Positions 33,718 through 43,214 of a DNA stretch of 64,000 nucleotides are shown here, piece after piece; the stretch's first letter is position 1, and each line of letters starts with the position of its first letter. A model generated the notes under the pieces. The model was given only the letters and a program-made list of their open reading frames with translations, made no database searches and was not told the DNA's origin. The stretch spans positions 620,001 to 684,000 of the forward strand of contig WLWT01000001.1 in assembly GCA_012103455.1 (NCBI GenBank), in the 5' to 3' direction. The translations under genes and the position numbers were made by a program. The DNA is from Gammaproteobacteria bacterium. GTDB taxonomy: Bacteria; Pseudomonadota; Gammaproteobacteria; HK1.

Positions 33718-35445
33718 TTAACGATCGAGGGCAAAGACCCAAACTACGCCGCCCTGGGGCACTTCGGTCTTAGTGCCCAACTGTCCGTCGATGGCACCTT
33801 GCACACGCTGCGGATCAACCCCCCAACCGCTTTGCACCGCCACATACTGCACACCGTTGACCTCGAAAGTACTAGGGACAGCAGCCACGCCGGAGTTGGT
33901 TTTGAACTGCCAGAGCACTTCACCGGAGGTGGCGTCGAAGGCGCGGAAATAGCGGTCATTGGTGCCGCCCGCAAAGACCAGATTGCCACCGGTGGTAAGG
34001 ATCGGACCCCAGTTGTGGAACTCGAAGTTGTGCGTCCACTGTTCGGTCCTGCTGTCCATATTCCACGCCTGGATCTCGCCGATGTGGTCGGACCCTGGAA
34101 AGATGGTAAGACCGATGTCGGCAATGGCGGTGGTGAGATACAACTGCCCTGGTTTGTACTCTTCAGCTTTACCCGTCAAGTGGCCACAGAGATTGTCGTT
34201 GGCCGGGATATAGAGCAAGCCGGTTTGCGGATTGTAGGCCGCCGGCGGCCAGTCTTTGCCCCCCCAGAGGGACGGACAGAAGTCCGCTTTGCGGCCTATC
34301 CCCGGAATGCGGTCCGGATGATAGGTCGGGCGGCCCGTGTTGCCGTCGATGCTGGTGAACACGTCTTGACGCACGTACGGCTCAGCGTCCACAAAGCCTA
34401 TCGTGCCGTTCGCCCTCGGCTCGAGTACCCATAGATAGCCGTTGCGGGCCGGATGCACCAAGGCTTTGAGCGTCTTGTTGCCACGTTTGACCGGCATCAA
34501 GATGGGCGCGGACACCTCGTCCCAATCCCACGCTTCGTTCCAGTGATACTGGTGATGGCCGACCAGCTCGCCGGTATCCACATTGATGGCGATGACGGAG
34601 TTGGCATACAGATTGTCCCCGGCGCGGTTGTCCGGCATCCAAGGTGCGGCGTTGCCGATCCCCCAATACAGGATTTTAGTGTCGGGATCGTAAGTACCGG
34701 TAATCCACGCGGATGCACCGCCGGTCTTCCAGGTATCGCCCTCCCAGGTGTCGTGCCCCGGCTCACCGGGCCCGGGAATGGTATGGCGCTTCCACACTTC
34801 CTTGCCGCTGTCCACATCGTAGGCGGCGACGAAGCCGCGGATGCCGTACTCACCACCGGACACGCCGACGATGGCGAGCCCATCGACAGTCAGCGGCGCC
34901 AGGGTCAGGTAATACCCTGTTTTGTAGTCCTCAACGGCGGTCTCCCAGAGCACTTTGCCGGTTTTGGCCTCAAGCGCCACCAGGAACGCATCCGTCGTCG
35001 CCACGAACACTTTGTCTTCATACAAGCCAACGCCGCGGTTGGTGGGATGAAGCTGGAACAACTCCTCCGGGATCTCACGCTGGTAGCGCCAATATTGCTC
35101 GCCGGTCCGCGCATCCAGCGCGAACACCTGGTTTTGCGGTGTGGTAATGAACATGACACCGTCGTTCACGATCGGCGGCGATTGGTGCCCCTCGGTCACG
35201 CCGGTGGAAAACGTCCACACCGGGCGCAGCGTGTCAACGTTGCCGCTGTTGATTTCCGCCAGCGGACTGTAGCCCCAGCCCTCGTAGTTACCCCGGTACA
35301 TGAGCCAGTTGTGCGGCTCCGGATCCTCTAACCGCTCTTGGCTGACATCACGGTAGTTCGGCACCTCGCCGGCTTGCACGGAGGCAAACGGCAGACAGCC
35401 GATCACGGCCGCCACGCCTAGATGATGAAATTTTAGTTTGGCCAC
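33718..35445 (-). CDS. PQQ-dependent alcohol dehydrogenase, lanthanide-type active site
   Basis: Periplasmic eight-bladed propeller quinoprotein oxidising alcohols. Residues 1-26 are a Sec signal (LGVAAVIGCLPFASVQA). The soluble 575-residue form has no cytochrome c domain. Metal and PQQ ligands are E199 of GGEYGIRG, N265 of GIGNAAPW and D307 of AWDWD; D309, two residues after the catalytic Asp, is the extra acidic ligand that marks lanthanide-dependent XoxF/ExaF/PedH-type enzymes (calcium enzymes have Ala or Ser there). Propeller motifs such as TGEQYWRYQ and SGEVLWQFKTNSGVAAVPSTFEVNGVQYVA are clear. The vicinal Cys-Cys pair of most relatives is not visible. The neighbours (Rieske protein, pqqA, mox-like operon) fit a PQQ-linked oxidation system. 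Confidence 0.93.
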   Translation of the reverse strand: MAKLKFHHLGVAAVIGCLPFASVQAGEVPNYRDVSQERLEDPEPHNWLMYRGNYEGWGYSPLAEINSGNVDTLRPVWTFSTGVTEGHQSPPIVNDGVMFITTPQNQVFALDARTGEQYWRYQREIPEELFQLHPTNRGVGLYEDKVFVATTDAFLVALEAKTGKVLWETAVEDYKTGYYLTLAPLTVDGLAIVGVSGGEYGIRGFVAAYDVDSGKEVWKRHTIPGPGEPGHDTWEGDTWKTGGASAWITGTYDPDTKILYWGIGNAAPWMPDNRAGDNLYANSVIAINVDTGELVGHHQYHWNEAWDWDEVSAPILMPVKRGNKTLKALVHPARNGYLWVLEPRANGTIGFVDAEPYVRQDVFTSIDGNTGRPTYHPDRIPGIGRKADFCPSLWGGKDWPPAAYNPQTGLLYIPANDNLCGHLTGKAEEYKPGQLYLTTAIADIGLTIFPGSDHIGEIQAWNMDSRTEQWTHNFEFHNWGPILTTGGNLVFAGGTNDRYFRAFDATSGEVLWQFKTNSGVAAVPSTFEVNGVQYVAVQSGWGVDPQRVQGAIDGQLGTKTEVPQGGVVWVFALDR

Positions 35446-35509
35446 TGAGTCATTCCCTCCTTTTGTTTAGCGCTAAAACCGCACCCGCTACAGTAGAAGG
35501 ACCGAACGG

Positions 35510-36151
35510 TTAGCGCCGCTTCTTGAAACCAACCCTACCCACGAACTCGCTCGCCGCGACGAACAACCCGTTGTCAAATTTCAGCGGTAACACAGCCAGC
35601 TTGCGCCTGGCAGGGCCGTCTTTGGGCTTACCCGCTGCCCGGGGATCGAATTTCGAATAGTGGCAATAGCACTTGAAGACACGCTCATCGGGAAGCAGCT
35701 GCGAAAGATCGCAGCCCTGGTGATTACACACCGACGAATAGGCGAGAACCCCACCGTCAGCGGCGTGCACGATGGTTTGTGCAGACAATTCCTCCGGTTT
35801 GAACCGTACGACTATCAGACCGTTCAGACGAGAACCGTCGCGTACTACACCGGTTTGCGGATCCTTGGTGATGCAATTGACCAGGTCACCGCCTAGCTTC
35901 ACCTCACCGGGCGCTAGCGGTTGGCCGGCGCGCTCGCCGAAGCGGTGAACGATGATATCGCCAGGCTCCGGGCGACGTTCATCAGCAGGTTTTTGCTTTT
36001 TTGGCTCGGTCAACGGAAAAGCCGGCGTGGCGATCGCCATTCCCACCGTAGCGCCGAGGAACGTGCGCCGGTCGTGGGTCGGCCGATCATGGGTCGGCTG
36101 TTGGCCCGCGGCCTGCCGGGAAATTTCTCCCGGATCGTTGTTCTCTGTCAC
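35510..36151 (-). CDS. Rieske [2Fe-2S] protein with Tat signal
   Basis: A 213-residue Rieske protein. Residues 28-46 are a Tat-type anchor (DRRTFLGATVGMAIATPAF). The cluster ligands are C142 and H144 in CNHQGC and C161 and H164 in CYCHYSKFD; the extra cysteines C147 and C163 would form the bc1-type disulfide. It resembles the iron-sulfur subunit of cytochrome bc complexes but no cytochrome b or c1 gene is nearby. Immediately upstream of the PQQ dehydrogenase in the same orientation, it is probably an electron carrier of that oxidation system rather than part of a bc1 complex; this is inferred from context. Confidence 0.88.
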   Translation of the reverse strand: MTENNDPGEISRQAAGQQPTHDRPTHDRRTFLGATVGMAIATPAFPLTEPKKQKPADERRPEPGDIIVHRFGERAGQPLAPGEVKLGGDLVNCITKDPQTGVVRDGSRLNGLIVVRFKPEELSAQTIVHAADGGVLAYSSVCNHQGCDLSQLLPDERVFKCYCHYSKFDPRAAGKPKDGPARRKLAVLPLKFDNGLFVAASEFVGRVGFKKRR

Positions 36152-36358
36152 CCTCTCCCCCGCATCCTCCTACACTGGCAGCTTTAGCGCTGCTCAGCCC
36201 CCTGCTTGTTGAGGGGAAATGTTATTCGTAAAAGATTAACGTATGGTTTCGCCGTTAAGGTAGATCAACTTGCGCTTGGAGCCAATAGGTGGTGACATTC
36301 GACGCCCCGCAACGATGTGTTCTGATCGCTTAACACTCTCCCGCCGAGGCCACCGCTC

Positions 36359-37576
36359 ATGTCGATCACTCTTCTACCGAAGGGCCTGCTTCAGCCGCGC
36401 TTTATAGTGCTCCTTGCCGCGCTTTTCAGTACTTGGGCGAGCTATGCCATGACCGTTGTTCCCGGCGTATCGGAGAACCGCATTCGTCTCGGCATGACGG
36501 CCACGTATAAGGGTGGCGTGGGTGAATTCGCCGGACTCGCCGATGCCATGCGCGCCTATCTGGCGTCCCTGAGCGGCAAAGGCGGCATAGGCGGCAAAGC
36601 GGTGGACCTCATCATCACCGACGACAACATGCAGGCTTACCGGACCAAGCGCATCGTCAACGGCATGCTGAAGAAAAAAATGATCTTGGCGGTGGTCGGC
36701 AGTATAGGCGGGCGCACCAATTCAACCACTGCGCGTATCCTCAATGAACGAGAAGTACCCCACCTCTTTTTTTCCAGTTGGCGCGGCGACTTGGACTCAC
36801 CCGAAGAGCGGCCCTGGTCGATGACACTCATTCCGCATCCGCAGGTGGCCGGCGCCGCCATAGGCCGGTACTTGGCGGCCCGAAAGGCGCAACAGGTGGC
36901 CGTTCTATATCCCGCCGGTGCGCATTTCGCGGAACGCTCAATCGCCGGGCTCGAAGAGGCTAACAGCACGCTTCAGCTTGAAAAAGTGCCCTTCGGTATC
37001 GCCATAGAAGAGCTGGATGCACGCACGGAGGAACTGATCCGGTTAAAACCCGATGTGGTGTTGAATCTGACTTTCGGACAGCAATTGCGACACAGTGCGG
37101 CGCGCATCGCTGCCAGCCTGCCGGCGGCACCGCAAGTTTTCGGACTCGACTTGTGGACGGCGCGGGAGGTCGCGGCCACGGCCGCGCAAGTCAGTGGCGC
37201 AACCTTTATCGTGCCCAGCATCGTCAAGAACGCCAGCAGTAACGATGCGGACACCGAGACTTTCAGCGCATGGCTTGAGGGGCAAAGTGCTGAACTCAAA
37301 GCCCGGCGCGGCGATCCAGCCGTCGTCTACGGTTATGTCACCGGCCAGTTGGTAGAGCATGTGCTGCGCCAGGCTAACGAAAATGGGTTTGGGCGGGCCT
37401 CGTTGATGCGCGCGGCACAAGCTCTGAAGGGGCTGCGGTTGCCAATGCTGGCGGACGGACTTTCGCTGGAAACATCTGCCACTGATCATAATCCGGCTGA
37501 TCGTATGGTCTTCAGACAACTCACCGCCGGGACTCATGGGGCTGGACCTGATTGGTCAGATATCGGCGTCTGGTGA
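36359..37576 (+). CDS. ABC-type substrate-binding protein of PQQ alcohol dehydrogenase systems
   Basis: Periplasmic binding protein of the branched-chain amino acid (LivJ) fold; the signal peptide is residues 1-31 (FIVLLAALFSTWASYAM). The core starts ENRIRLGMTATYKGGVGEFAGLADAMRAYLA and includes VVGSIGGRTNSTTARIL and VAVLYPAGAHFAERSIAGLEE. No permease or ATPase accompanies it. Stand-alone binding proteins of this kind are a recurrent partner of PQQ alcohol dehydrogenases (the PQQ_ABC_bind group, TIGR03863), which agrees with the divergent dehydrogenase operon next door. Its stop codon overlaps the start of the MoxR gene, so it is co-translated with the maturation operon. Confidence 0.85.
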   Translation: MSITLLPKGLLQPRFIVLLAALFSTWASYAMTVVPGVSENRIRLGMTATYKGGVGEFAGLADAMRAYLASLSGKGGIGGKAVDLIITDDNMQAYRTKRIVNGMLKKKMILAVVGSIGGRTNSTTARILNEREVPHLFFSSWRGDLDSPEERPWSMTLIPHPQVAGAAIGRYLAARKAQQVAVLYPAGAHFAERSIAGLEEANSTLQLEKVPFGIAIEELDARTEELIRLKPDVVLNLTFGQQLRHSAARIAASLPAAPQVFGLDLWTAREVAATAAQVSGATFIVPSIVKNASSNDADTETFSAWLEGQSAELKARRGDPAVVYGYVTGQLVEHVLRQANENGFGRASLMRAAQALKGLRLPMLADGLSLETSATDHNPADRMVFRQLTAGTHGAGPDWSDIGVW

Positions 37577-38592
37577 GCGCGCTGACTGAAAGAGCGGCAA
37601 CGCCGAACGAGAGGCTTAGAGCGCAATTCGCGGCGCTCGCCGCTTATCTCGATGAGCGCATCATAGGCCAGCCGGCGCTCACCTCGAGGCTGCTCATCGC
37701 GCTGCTTTGCGACGGCCATATCCTGGTCGAAGGCGCACCTGGCCTGGCCAAAACCACCGCCATCAAAACCCTGGCCGGCGGCATTGAAGGCGACTTCCAC
37801 CGCATTCAGTTCACCCCCGATCTATTGCCGGCGGATTTGACCGGCACCGATGTGTTCCGCCCGCAATCGTCCGACTTCGAGTTTCAACCGGGTCCCATAT
37901 TTCACAACTTATTGTTAGCCGATGAAGTCAACCGGGCCCCGGCCAAGGTGCAATCGGCGTTGCTTGAGGCGATGGCAGAACGCCAGGTAACGGTAGGCGC
38001 GAAGAGCTATCCGCTGCCAGCCTTGTTTCTAGTGATGGCCACGCAAAACCCGATAGAGCAAGAGGGCACATACCCGCTTCCGGAAGCACAACTCGACCGC
38101 TTCTTGCTGCAAGTCAAGGTCGGCTATCCCGACCGCGCAGCGGAACAGCGCATCATGGCCCTGGTGCGCGAAGAGGCCCACGCGGGTGGGACAGCCATGC
38201 CGAACGCTGCGCCTATCGTCAGCGCAACCAGTGTATTGGCCGCGCGCGATGCCGTGTTGGAGCTGTTTTTGGCCGAAGAACTGGAGCGCTACATCGTCGA
38301 GCTGGTGGCGGTAAGCCGTGAGGGTACCAGCGCCGGCGCCGGTCAACTGGCCGACCGTCCAGGACGCTGGCTACGCTATGGCGCCAGCCCGCGGGCATCA
38401 CTGGCTCTAGACCGGGCCGCTAGAGCCCACGCCTGGCTAGCTGGTCGCGACTACGTCACACCGGATGATATCCAGGCGATGGCCCATGAAGTGCTGCGCC
38501 ACCGGCTAGTTCCGGCATATGCAGCAGACGCGCAAGAGATAAGCGCCGATGATGTAATCCGCGAGCTACTGCGCTACGTCGCCGTACCCTGA
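37573..38592 (+). CDS. MoxR-family AAA+ ATPase
   Basis: Cytosolic AAA+ chaperone-like ATPase thought to activate metalloenzymes with VWA partners. Walker A is EGAPGLAKTTAIK, Walker B LLADEVNRAPAKVQSALLEAMAERQVT, sensor 1 ATQNPIEQEGTYPLPEAQLDRF, sensor 2 around GASPRASLALDRAARAHA. The GTG at 37573 overlaps the upstream stop (GTGA) and gives 339 residues; a TTG 7 codons upstream is less likely. It heads MoxR-DUF58-DUF4381-VWA-VWA/TPR-BatD. In methylotrophs the equivalent genes mxaR, S, A, C, K and L are needed for calcium insertion into methanol dehydrogenase. Confidence 0.94.
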   Translation: MSALTERAATPNERLRAQFAALAAYLDERIIGQPALTSRLLIALLCDGHILVEGAPGLAKTTAIKTLAGGIEGDFHRIQFTPDLLPADLTGTDVFRPQSSDFEFQPGPIFHNLLLADEVNRAPAKVQSALLEAMAERQVTVGAKSYPLPALFLVMATQNPIEQEGTYPLPEAQLDRFLLQVKVGYPDRAAEQRIMALVREEAHAGGTAMPNAAPIVSATSVLAARDAVLELFLAEELERYIVELVAVSREGTSAGAGQLADRPGRWLRYGASPRASLALDRAARAHAWLAGRDYVTPDDIQAMAHEVLRHRLVPAYAADAQEISADDVIRELLRYVAVP

Positions 38593-38888
38593 TGGCTACA
38601 TTGCGCGCCGTTCGGCGCGTTACCCCCTATGCGGGTACAGCGGCATGTGCGCTTAGCTTCTCACTACGATCATCAAGATAAAGCCGGATCAGCCAATGCA
38701 AAGTGGAATGCAAAACGCCGTTCGATTAAACGCCGTTCGATTACTGGTGTCGGGCAGGGACTATTTCTCAAAGAAGGCACAGTGATGGAAGGGACGGGGC
38801 GGTTGGCCTGGCCCCACGCCGGCACATCGTATTTTCGCCCTTCAACGCAGAGCCGATCGCGCCTGGTAGAAGCCGATCGCCCGGTACT
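38593..38888. other. intergenic stretch with 15-bp direct repeat
   Basis: The only break inside the MoxR operon. It holds a short hairpin cgcgccgttcggcgcg (about 38605-38622) just after the MoxR stop and a tandem repeat aaacgccgttcgatt x2 at 38713-38742. No gene is supported. An internal promoter for the DUF58 gene could lie here. Confidence 0.5.
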
Positions 38889-39785
38889 GTGACCTCAGGC
38901 ACGCATATAGACGTGGAGGATCTGGTGGCTTTGCGGGCCCGGTCGCGGCAGATTGGACGCCAGCGCACAGCCGAATCGACGGTGAGTGCCGGCGCCCGCT
39001 CCGCTTTTCGTGGGCGCGGTGTGGATTTCGAGACATCGAGGCCCTATGAAATAGGCGATGACGTGCGGGCCATCGATTGGCGGGTCACCGCCAGGCGCGG
39101 TACCGCCCACACCAAGGTATTCAAAGAAGAGCGCGAGCGGCCCGTGCTGCTGCTGGTGGATGTGAGCGCGGCTATGACCTTTGGCACCCGCCGTATGTTC
39201 AAGTCGGTGCTGGCGGCCCGGGCGGCGGCATTATTGGCCTGGGGGACGGTCGATAGTGGTGACCGGGTGGGGGGCTTGGTCGTCAACGACACGCATATAG
39301 AGCGCTTGGCGCCCCGCAGCCGTAGCGAGGGGGCGCTGATTTTTTGCACAGCGCTAGCCCGCCACCAAACCCGCGAATACGGCTCCGCTCCGGCGACCAC
39401 CAAATTCAACGAAGCGCTGATCCACTTGGCGCAGCACACCACGGCGGGCGGCGCTGCCTTCGTGCTGAGCGATTTTCGCACTTTGGATGAGGACGGGATC
39501 CACGCTCTCACACGGCTAGGACAGCGCTCGGAGCTGATCATGGGTGTCGTCTACGATCCGCTAGAAGCCGCCATACCCAAGGCGGGCGATTACCTATTTT
39601 CGTTCGCTGGACAAAGACGGGTTTTGAGGATACGCAATGAGCAGGAACGCGACACATACCAAGCCCGATTCTCGGCTCACTTAGGGCAGCTGGCACGGGT
39701 AAGTACTGCGGCCTCTAGCCGCCTATTGACTTTGAATACCGGCGATGCCGGCGCAGAGGCGGCACCCCGGGCCCTCTTGCGATGA
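38889..39785 (+). CDS. DUF58 protein (MxaS-like)
   Basis: A 298-residue protein, start GTG. The DUF58 signature is SAFRGRGVDFETSRPYEIGDDVRAIDWRVTARRGTAHTKVFKEERERPVLLLVDVSAAM (about 38-96); the last part begins a VWA-like fold with a partly degenerate D-x-S-x-x metal site (DVSAAM). It has no membrane segments. DUF58 proteins are constant companions of MoxR ATPases and are equivalent to MxaS in methylotroph operons. Its stop overlaps the start of the DUF4381 gene (ATGA). Confidence 0.92.
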   Translation: MTSGTHIDVEDLVALRARSRQIGRQRTAESTVSAGARSAFRGRGVDFETSRPYEIGDDVRAIDWRVTARRGTAHTKVFKEERERPVLLLVDVSAAMTFGTRRMFKSVLAARAAALLAWGTVDSGDRVGGLVVNDTHIERLAPRSRSEGALIFCTALARHQTREYGSAPATTKFNEALIHLAQHTTAGGAAFVLSDFRTLDEDGIHALTRLGQRSELIMGVVYDPLEAAIPKAGDYLFSFAGQRRVLRIRNEQERDTYQARFSAHLGQLARVSTAASSRLLTLNTGDAGAEAAPRALLR

Positions 39786-40300
39786 AAGAGACGGCGGCGG
39801 ACGTGCCTACTCTTCCCGAGGACGTGCTGCAACGGCTCGATTTGTTACGCGACTTACACACTCCGGAGGCTATCGCCTGGTTCCCGCCAGCGCCCGGTTG
39901 GTGGATTGCGGCGGGTGCCCTCTTAGCGAGCGTTATTGCTCTTTGTATTTGGACCGCCAGACGGCGGCGCTCGGTTCTCGGTCAAGCATTGCGCGAATTA
40001 GCCGCTATAGAGCGCTGCGCCAAGCACCATGGCTGCCCGCGCAGAGCCGCTGTCCGGATCTCCACACTGCTGCGGCGTTATGCACTGTTCGCCTATCCAC
40101 GCCAGGAGGTAGCCGGGCTCACGGGTGAGCGCTGGGTGGATTTTCTGAACCGCGCCGCCGGTCAGCCATTGTTCGACGCCGCGACGAGCCGGATCTTGCT
40201 GGAGGCGCCGTACCGGCCCTGCGCTGGCGGGGGAAGCGGCTGCGTGTTGGCGCTCATAGGAGCGGCCCGGACATGGCTTCGCCAAGAGCCGGGCCGTTAG
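39782..40300 (+). CDS. DUF4381 membrane protein
   Basis: A 172-residue protein with one membrane helix (residues ~43-60, WWIAAGALLASVIALCIW) following the family motif LRDLHTPEAIAWFPPAPGW. The cytosolic part (LRELAAIERCAKHHG ... STLLRRYALFAYPRQEVAGLTGERWVDFLN) is the standard DUF4381 C-terminal region. Members occur only in MoxR/VWA operons and probably anchor the VWA proteins. Translational coupling is indicated by overlap with DUF58 and proximity to the next GTG. Confidence 0.9.
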   Translation: MKETAADVPTLPEDVLQRLDLLRDLHTPEAIAWFPPAPGWWIAAGALLASVIALCIWTARRRRSVLGQALRELAAIERCAKHHGCPRRAAVRISTLLRRYALFAYPRQEVAGLTGERWVDFLNRAAGQPLFDAATSRILLEAPYRPCAGGGSGCVLALIGAARTWLRQEPGR

Positions 40301-40302
40301 CC

Positions 40303-41325
40303 GTGTTGACCTTCCAATGGTGGTGGATGTGGGGGACATTGGCGCTGCCTTGGCTGGTGCGCCGCTTCGTCCCGCCGGCTGACGACGGGCCTGCCGTCGC
40401 CCTACGCGCGCCGCTGCCGCTGGCGGCCAGCGCGCTCACTCAAACGGCCAGCACAGGTGCGATATCACGGGGCGGCACGCGCGCCGTGCTGCTGGCGCTG
40501 CTGTGGCTACTACTGGTCGCCGCCAGTGCCCGGCCACAGTGGTTAGCTGAACCCATCGAGATACGCGAAAGCAGCCGCGATTTACTCCTGGCGGTCGATC
40601 TCTCCCGTAGCATGGGTGAGCAGGACTTCGAATTGGGCGGACAACCGGCCTCGCGCCTGCGGCTGGTTAAACGGGTCGCCGCCGAGTTCGTGCGCCGGCG
40701 CGAAGGCGATCGCGTGGGCCTCATTCTGTTCGGCGCCCGCGCCTACCTACAGACCCCGCTCACCTTCGACCGGGCCACCGTGGCAACGATGCTGGAGGAG
40801 GCGCAAATCGGCATCGCCGGCAACGAAACCGCCATCGGCGATGCCATTGGATTAGCGGTCAAACGCCTGCGACACTCGACGACAAAGAAAGTCCTGCTAC
40901 TTCTGACCGATGGCGCCAACACGGGCGGCGCGGTGGCTCCCCTACAAGCCACCTTGCTCGCGCGGCAAGTGGGACTGCGCATTCACACCGTCGGCCTAGG
41001 CTCCCCCGTCACGCGTGAGCCGGACACCCGCCTGCGTGTATTCCAATTCAACGCCACCGCCGATCTGGACGAAACCGTACTCATGCGCATCGCCGAGCAA
41101 ACCGGAGGACGCTACTTCCGCGCCAGCGATAGAGCCGCACTGGAGCGGGTATACCAGAGTATCGATGCGCTCGAACCCCGCGAACAAAAAGGCCGCAAAG
41201 TCCAGCCCCGACTCGAACTCTACCGCTGGCCCCTGGCACTGGCCTTGTTATTCGCTATCGCCGTGGCGCTCAAGCAACGGCGCGAGACCATCGCCGTCTC
41301 ACCACCTGAGCGCGTGCAACCATGA
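40303..41325 (+). CDS. VWA-domain membrane protein (BatA/MxaC-like)
   Basis: A 340-residue protein. I chose the GTG at 40303 (LTFQWWWMWGTLALPWLVRRF), which directly follows the previous stop and starts as BatA proteins do; an ATG at 40273 overlaps that gene by 28 bases. Membrane segments lie at the N-terminus, at about 56-75 (AVLLALLWLLLVAASARPQW) and at the C-terminus (WPLALALLFAIAVAL). The VWA domain between them has the complete metal site DLSRSM ... T (LTFDRAT) ... LLLTDGANTGG. It is expected to face the periplasm or cytosol next to MoxR and to help load metals into client enzymes. Confidence 0.93.
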   Translation: MLTFQWWWMWGTLALPWLVRRFVPPADDGPAVALRAPLPLAASALTQTASTGAISRGGTRAVLLALLWLLLVAASARPQWLAEPIEIRESSRDLLLAVDLSRSMGEQDFELGGQPASRLRLVKRVAAEFVRRREGDRVGLILFGARAYLQTPLTFDRATVATMLEEAQIGIAGNETAIGDAIGLAVKRLRHSTTKKVLLLLTDGANTGGAVAPLQATLLARQVGLRIHTVGLGSPVTREPDTRLRVFQFNATADLDETVLMRIAEQTGGRYFRASDRAALERVYQSIDALEPREQKGRKVQPRLELYRWPLALALLFAIAVALKQRRETIAVSPPERVQP

Positions 41326-43214
41326 GCGGCTTGCATTTTCTACATCCTCTTTGGCTGCTGATGATTCCCCCTGCCGTATTGCTGCTCATCATCATGCATA
41401 GGCGCACCGGCAAGCAGGACATCTGGCATACGGTTTGCGATCCACACCTACTCGATGCGCTGCGCGAACCGGGCCACCGCCAGGGTTTCCCCATGGTCCT
41501 AGTAGTGGCCGGCGCCGGCGCCATATTGGCCGCCGTCGCGCTGGCCGGACCGGCCTGGGTGAAGACCCCCGAGCCGCTACACAGGCCACAGCTTTCCAGG
41601 GTCGTTTTGCTCGATCTCTCCCAATCCATGAACGCGCAAGACGTGAGTCCGAGCCGCCTGTTCATGGCCCGGCTAAAACTGCGCGACCTACTGGCGCGCA
41701 CCACTGCGCGCACCGCTCTCATCGCCTTCGCCGGCGAGCCGTTCCTGATCGCACCTTTAAGCGATGACGCTCAAACCATCGCCGCCATGGTCGATGGCTT
41801 GTCCACCCGCTTGATGCCCGTACAAGGCACAGCGTTGGTCCCGGCTCTGGCGTTGGCGCGGCGCCTGCTGGAGCGCGACGAGACGGGGCGCGGCGACATT
41901 TTGCTGATCACCGATGCGGCGGATTTCAATGCTGAATTCACTGCTGCCGTGCACACGCTTGCGCCCCATACGCTTTCTATTCTCGCCGTCGGCACCGAGG
42001 CGGGTGCGCCAGTGCCGGATGCAACAGGCAAGCCGTTGCTCCTGCCTGATGGTACGCCGGTGCGCTCGTTCGCTGATTTAGCGAAAGCGCAAGCATTGGC
42101 CACCGGGCAATTCACGCCGCTCACCGATGACGGCAAGGACATAGCTATCCTTACGCCCAACCCATCAGCGCCCAACACACCGGCTAGAGGTACGCAAAAT
42201 CAGCAAGACGGCGCTGGCACGGTCACCTGGCGCGATGAAGGCCCTTGGCTCATGTTGTTGCTGGTACCCCTCGCCAGTTTATTGTTCAGACGAGGCTGGG
42301 TGCACCTAGCTATTGCGGCAATCGCCCTGAGTACTGTATGGCCATCTCACAATGCGCTGGCCGCAGATCCTAGCTCATGGTGGCAAAGCCGCGATCAACG
42401 CGGCGCCGAAGCGTTCGCGGCGGGCGACTACCGCCGCGCCGCCGGTCTCTTCGAGGATCGGCGCTGGCGCGGTTTGGCCCGTTATAGATACGGCGACTAC
42501 GCCGGTGCTTTGCATGCATTCAACGCCAAGAGCGACAGCGTTTCGCGCTACAACCACGCCACCTTGCTCGCCCGCTTAGGCCGTTTTCACGACGCCTTGG
42601 CGGCATTCGACCGGTTACTGGCTTTGCAACCAAACCACGTGGATGGACAATTCAACCGGGCTATCATCGCCAGTGTTCTCAGTGCCTTGGACGAAGACGC
42701 CGCTCACGCAGCGACGAATGGCGCGGCTAACCCCGAGATAAAAGCCGATGAAAGCCCATCCCCAAAACCCGATAGCGGCGCGGACTCGCTGATCGAAGAG
42801 GCCCCCAGCGAGGGCGGCAACAGCCCCATGGAGCGAAGTGGCGGCACCCGCCCGCCCCCTGACGCCGCGCTGTCGGCCGCCGACTCACCGGACCCGAGCC
42901 AAGAGGGCGTACAGGGGGCCGGCGGCGATGACGACGAGGGGGGCGGCAACAACCGTGCCGGCGCTGCCGACAACACCGGCTACTCCGCTGATGGCGAACG
43001 CACCCGCACGGGCGGTGGCGGCGACGGTGGCTCTCTTGATCTCGATGCGGAAAGTATCTCCCGTGGTGAGCGCAGACAAGCCCTGGAGCAATGGCTGCGC
43101 CGCATTCCGGACGACCCGAGCGGGCTCATCCGGCGCAAGCTGATATTGGAACACAAGCGGCGGCTGCGCGACCGTGGCCTCGCCCGGGCACCGAAGCCGG
43201 CGATGCCATGGTGA
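41322..43214 (+). CDS. VWA plus TPR protein (BatB-BatC fusion)
   Basis: A 630-residue fusion. Residues 1-30 and ~60-80 are membrane segments (LWLLMIPPAVLLLIIMH; VLVVAGAGAILAAVALAG); the VWA domain spans ~95-300 with DLSQSM and LLITDAADFN; two more membrane segments follow at about 306-350 (WLMLLLVPLASLLF, VHLAIAAIALSTVW). A TPR block starts near 365 (GAEAFAAGDYRRAAGLFEDRRWRG ... ALAAFDRLLALQPNHVDGQFNRA). The last ~170 residues are a low-complexity Gly/Asp/Ser/Pro-rich spacer and a short helical end (RRQALEQWLRRIPDDPSGLIRRKL). In many operons BatB and BatC are separate genes. It overlaps both neighbours by a few bases. Confidence 0.92.
   Translation: MSGLHFLHPLWLLMIPPAVLLLIIMHRRTGKQDIWHTVCDPHLLDALREPGHRQGFPMVLVVAGAGAILAAVALAGPAWVKTPEPLHRPQLSRVVLLDLSQSMNAQDVSPSRLFMARLKLRDLLARTTARTALIAFAGEPFLIAPLSDDAQTIAAMVDGLSTRLMPVQGTALVPALALARRLLERDETGRGDILLITDAADFNAEFTAAVHTLAPHTLSILAVGTEAGAPVPDATGKPLLLPDGTPVRSFADLAKAQALATGQFTPLTDDGKDIAILTPNPSAPNTPARGTQNQQDGAGTVTWRDEGPWLMLLLVPLASLLFRRGWVHLAIAAIALSTVWPSHNALAADPSSWWQSRDQRGAEAFAAGDYRRAAGLFEDRRWRGLARYRYGDYAGALHAFNAKSDSVSRYNHATLLARLGRFHDALAAFDRLLALQPNHVDGQFNRAIIASVLSALDEDAAHAATNGAANPEIKADESPSPKPDSGADSLIEEAPSEGGNSPMERSGGTRPPPDAALSAADSPDPSQEGVQGAGGDDDEGGGNNRAGAADNTGYSADGERTRTGGGGDGGSLDLDAESISRGERRQALEQWLRRIPDDPSGLIRRKLILEHKRRLRDRGLARAPKPAMPW

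Noticed and set aside
34453..35331. 292-codon plus-strand frame opposite the PQQ dehydrogenase
   Set aside because: Shadow of a conserved quinoprotein on the other strand.
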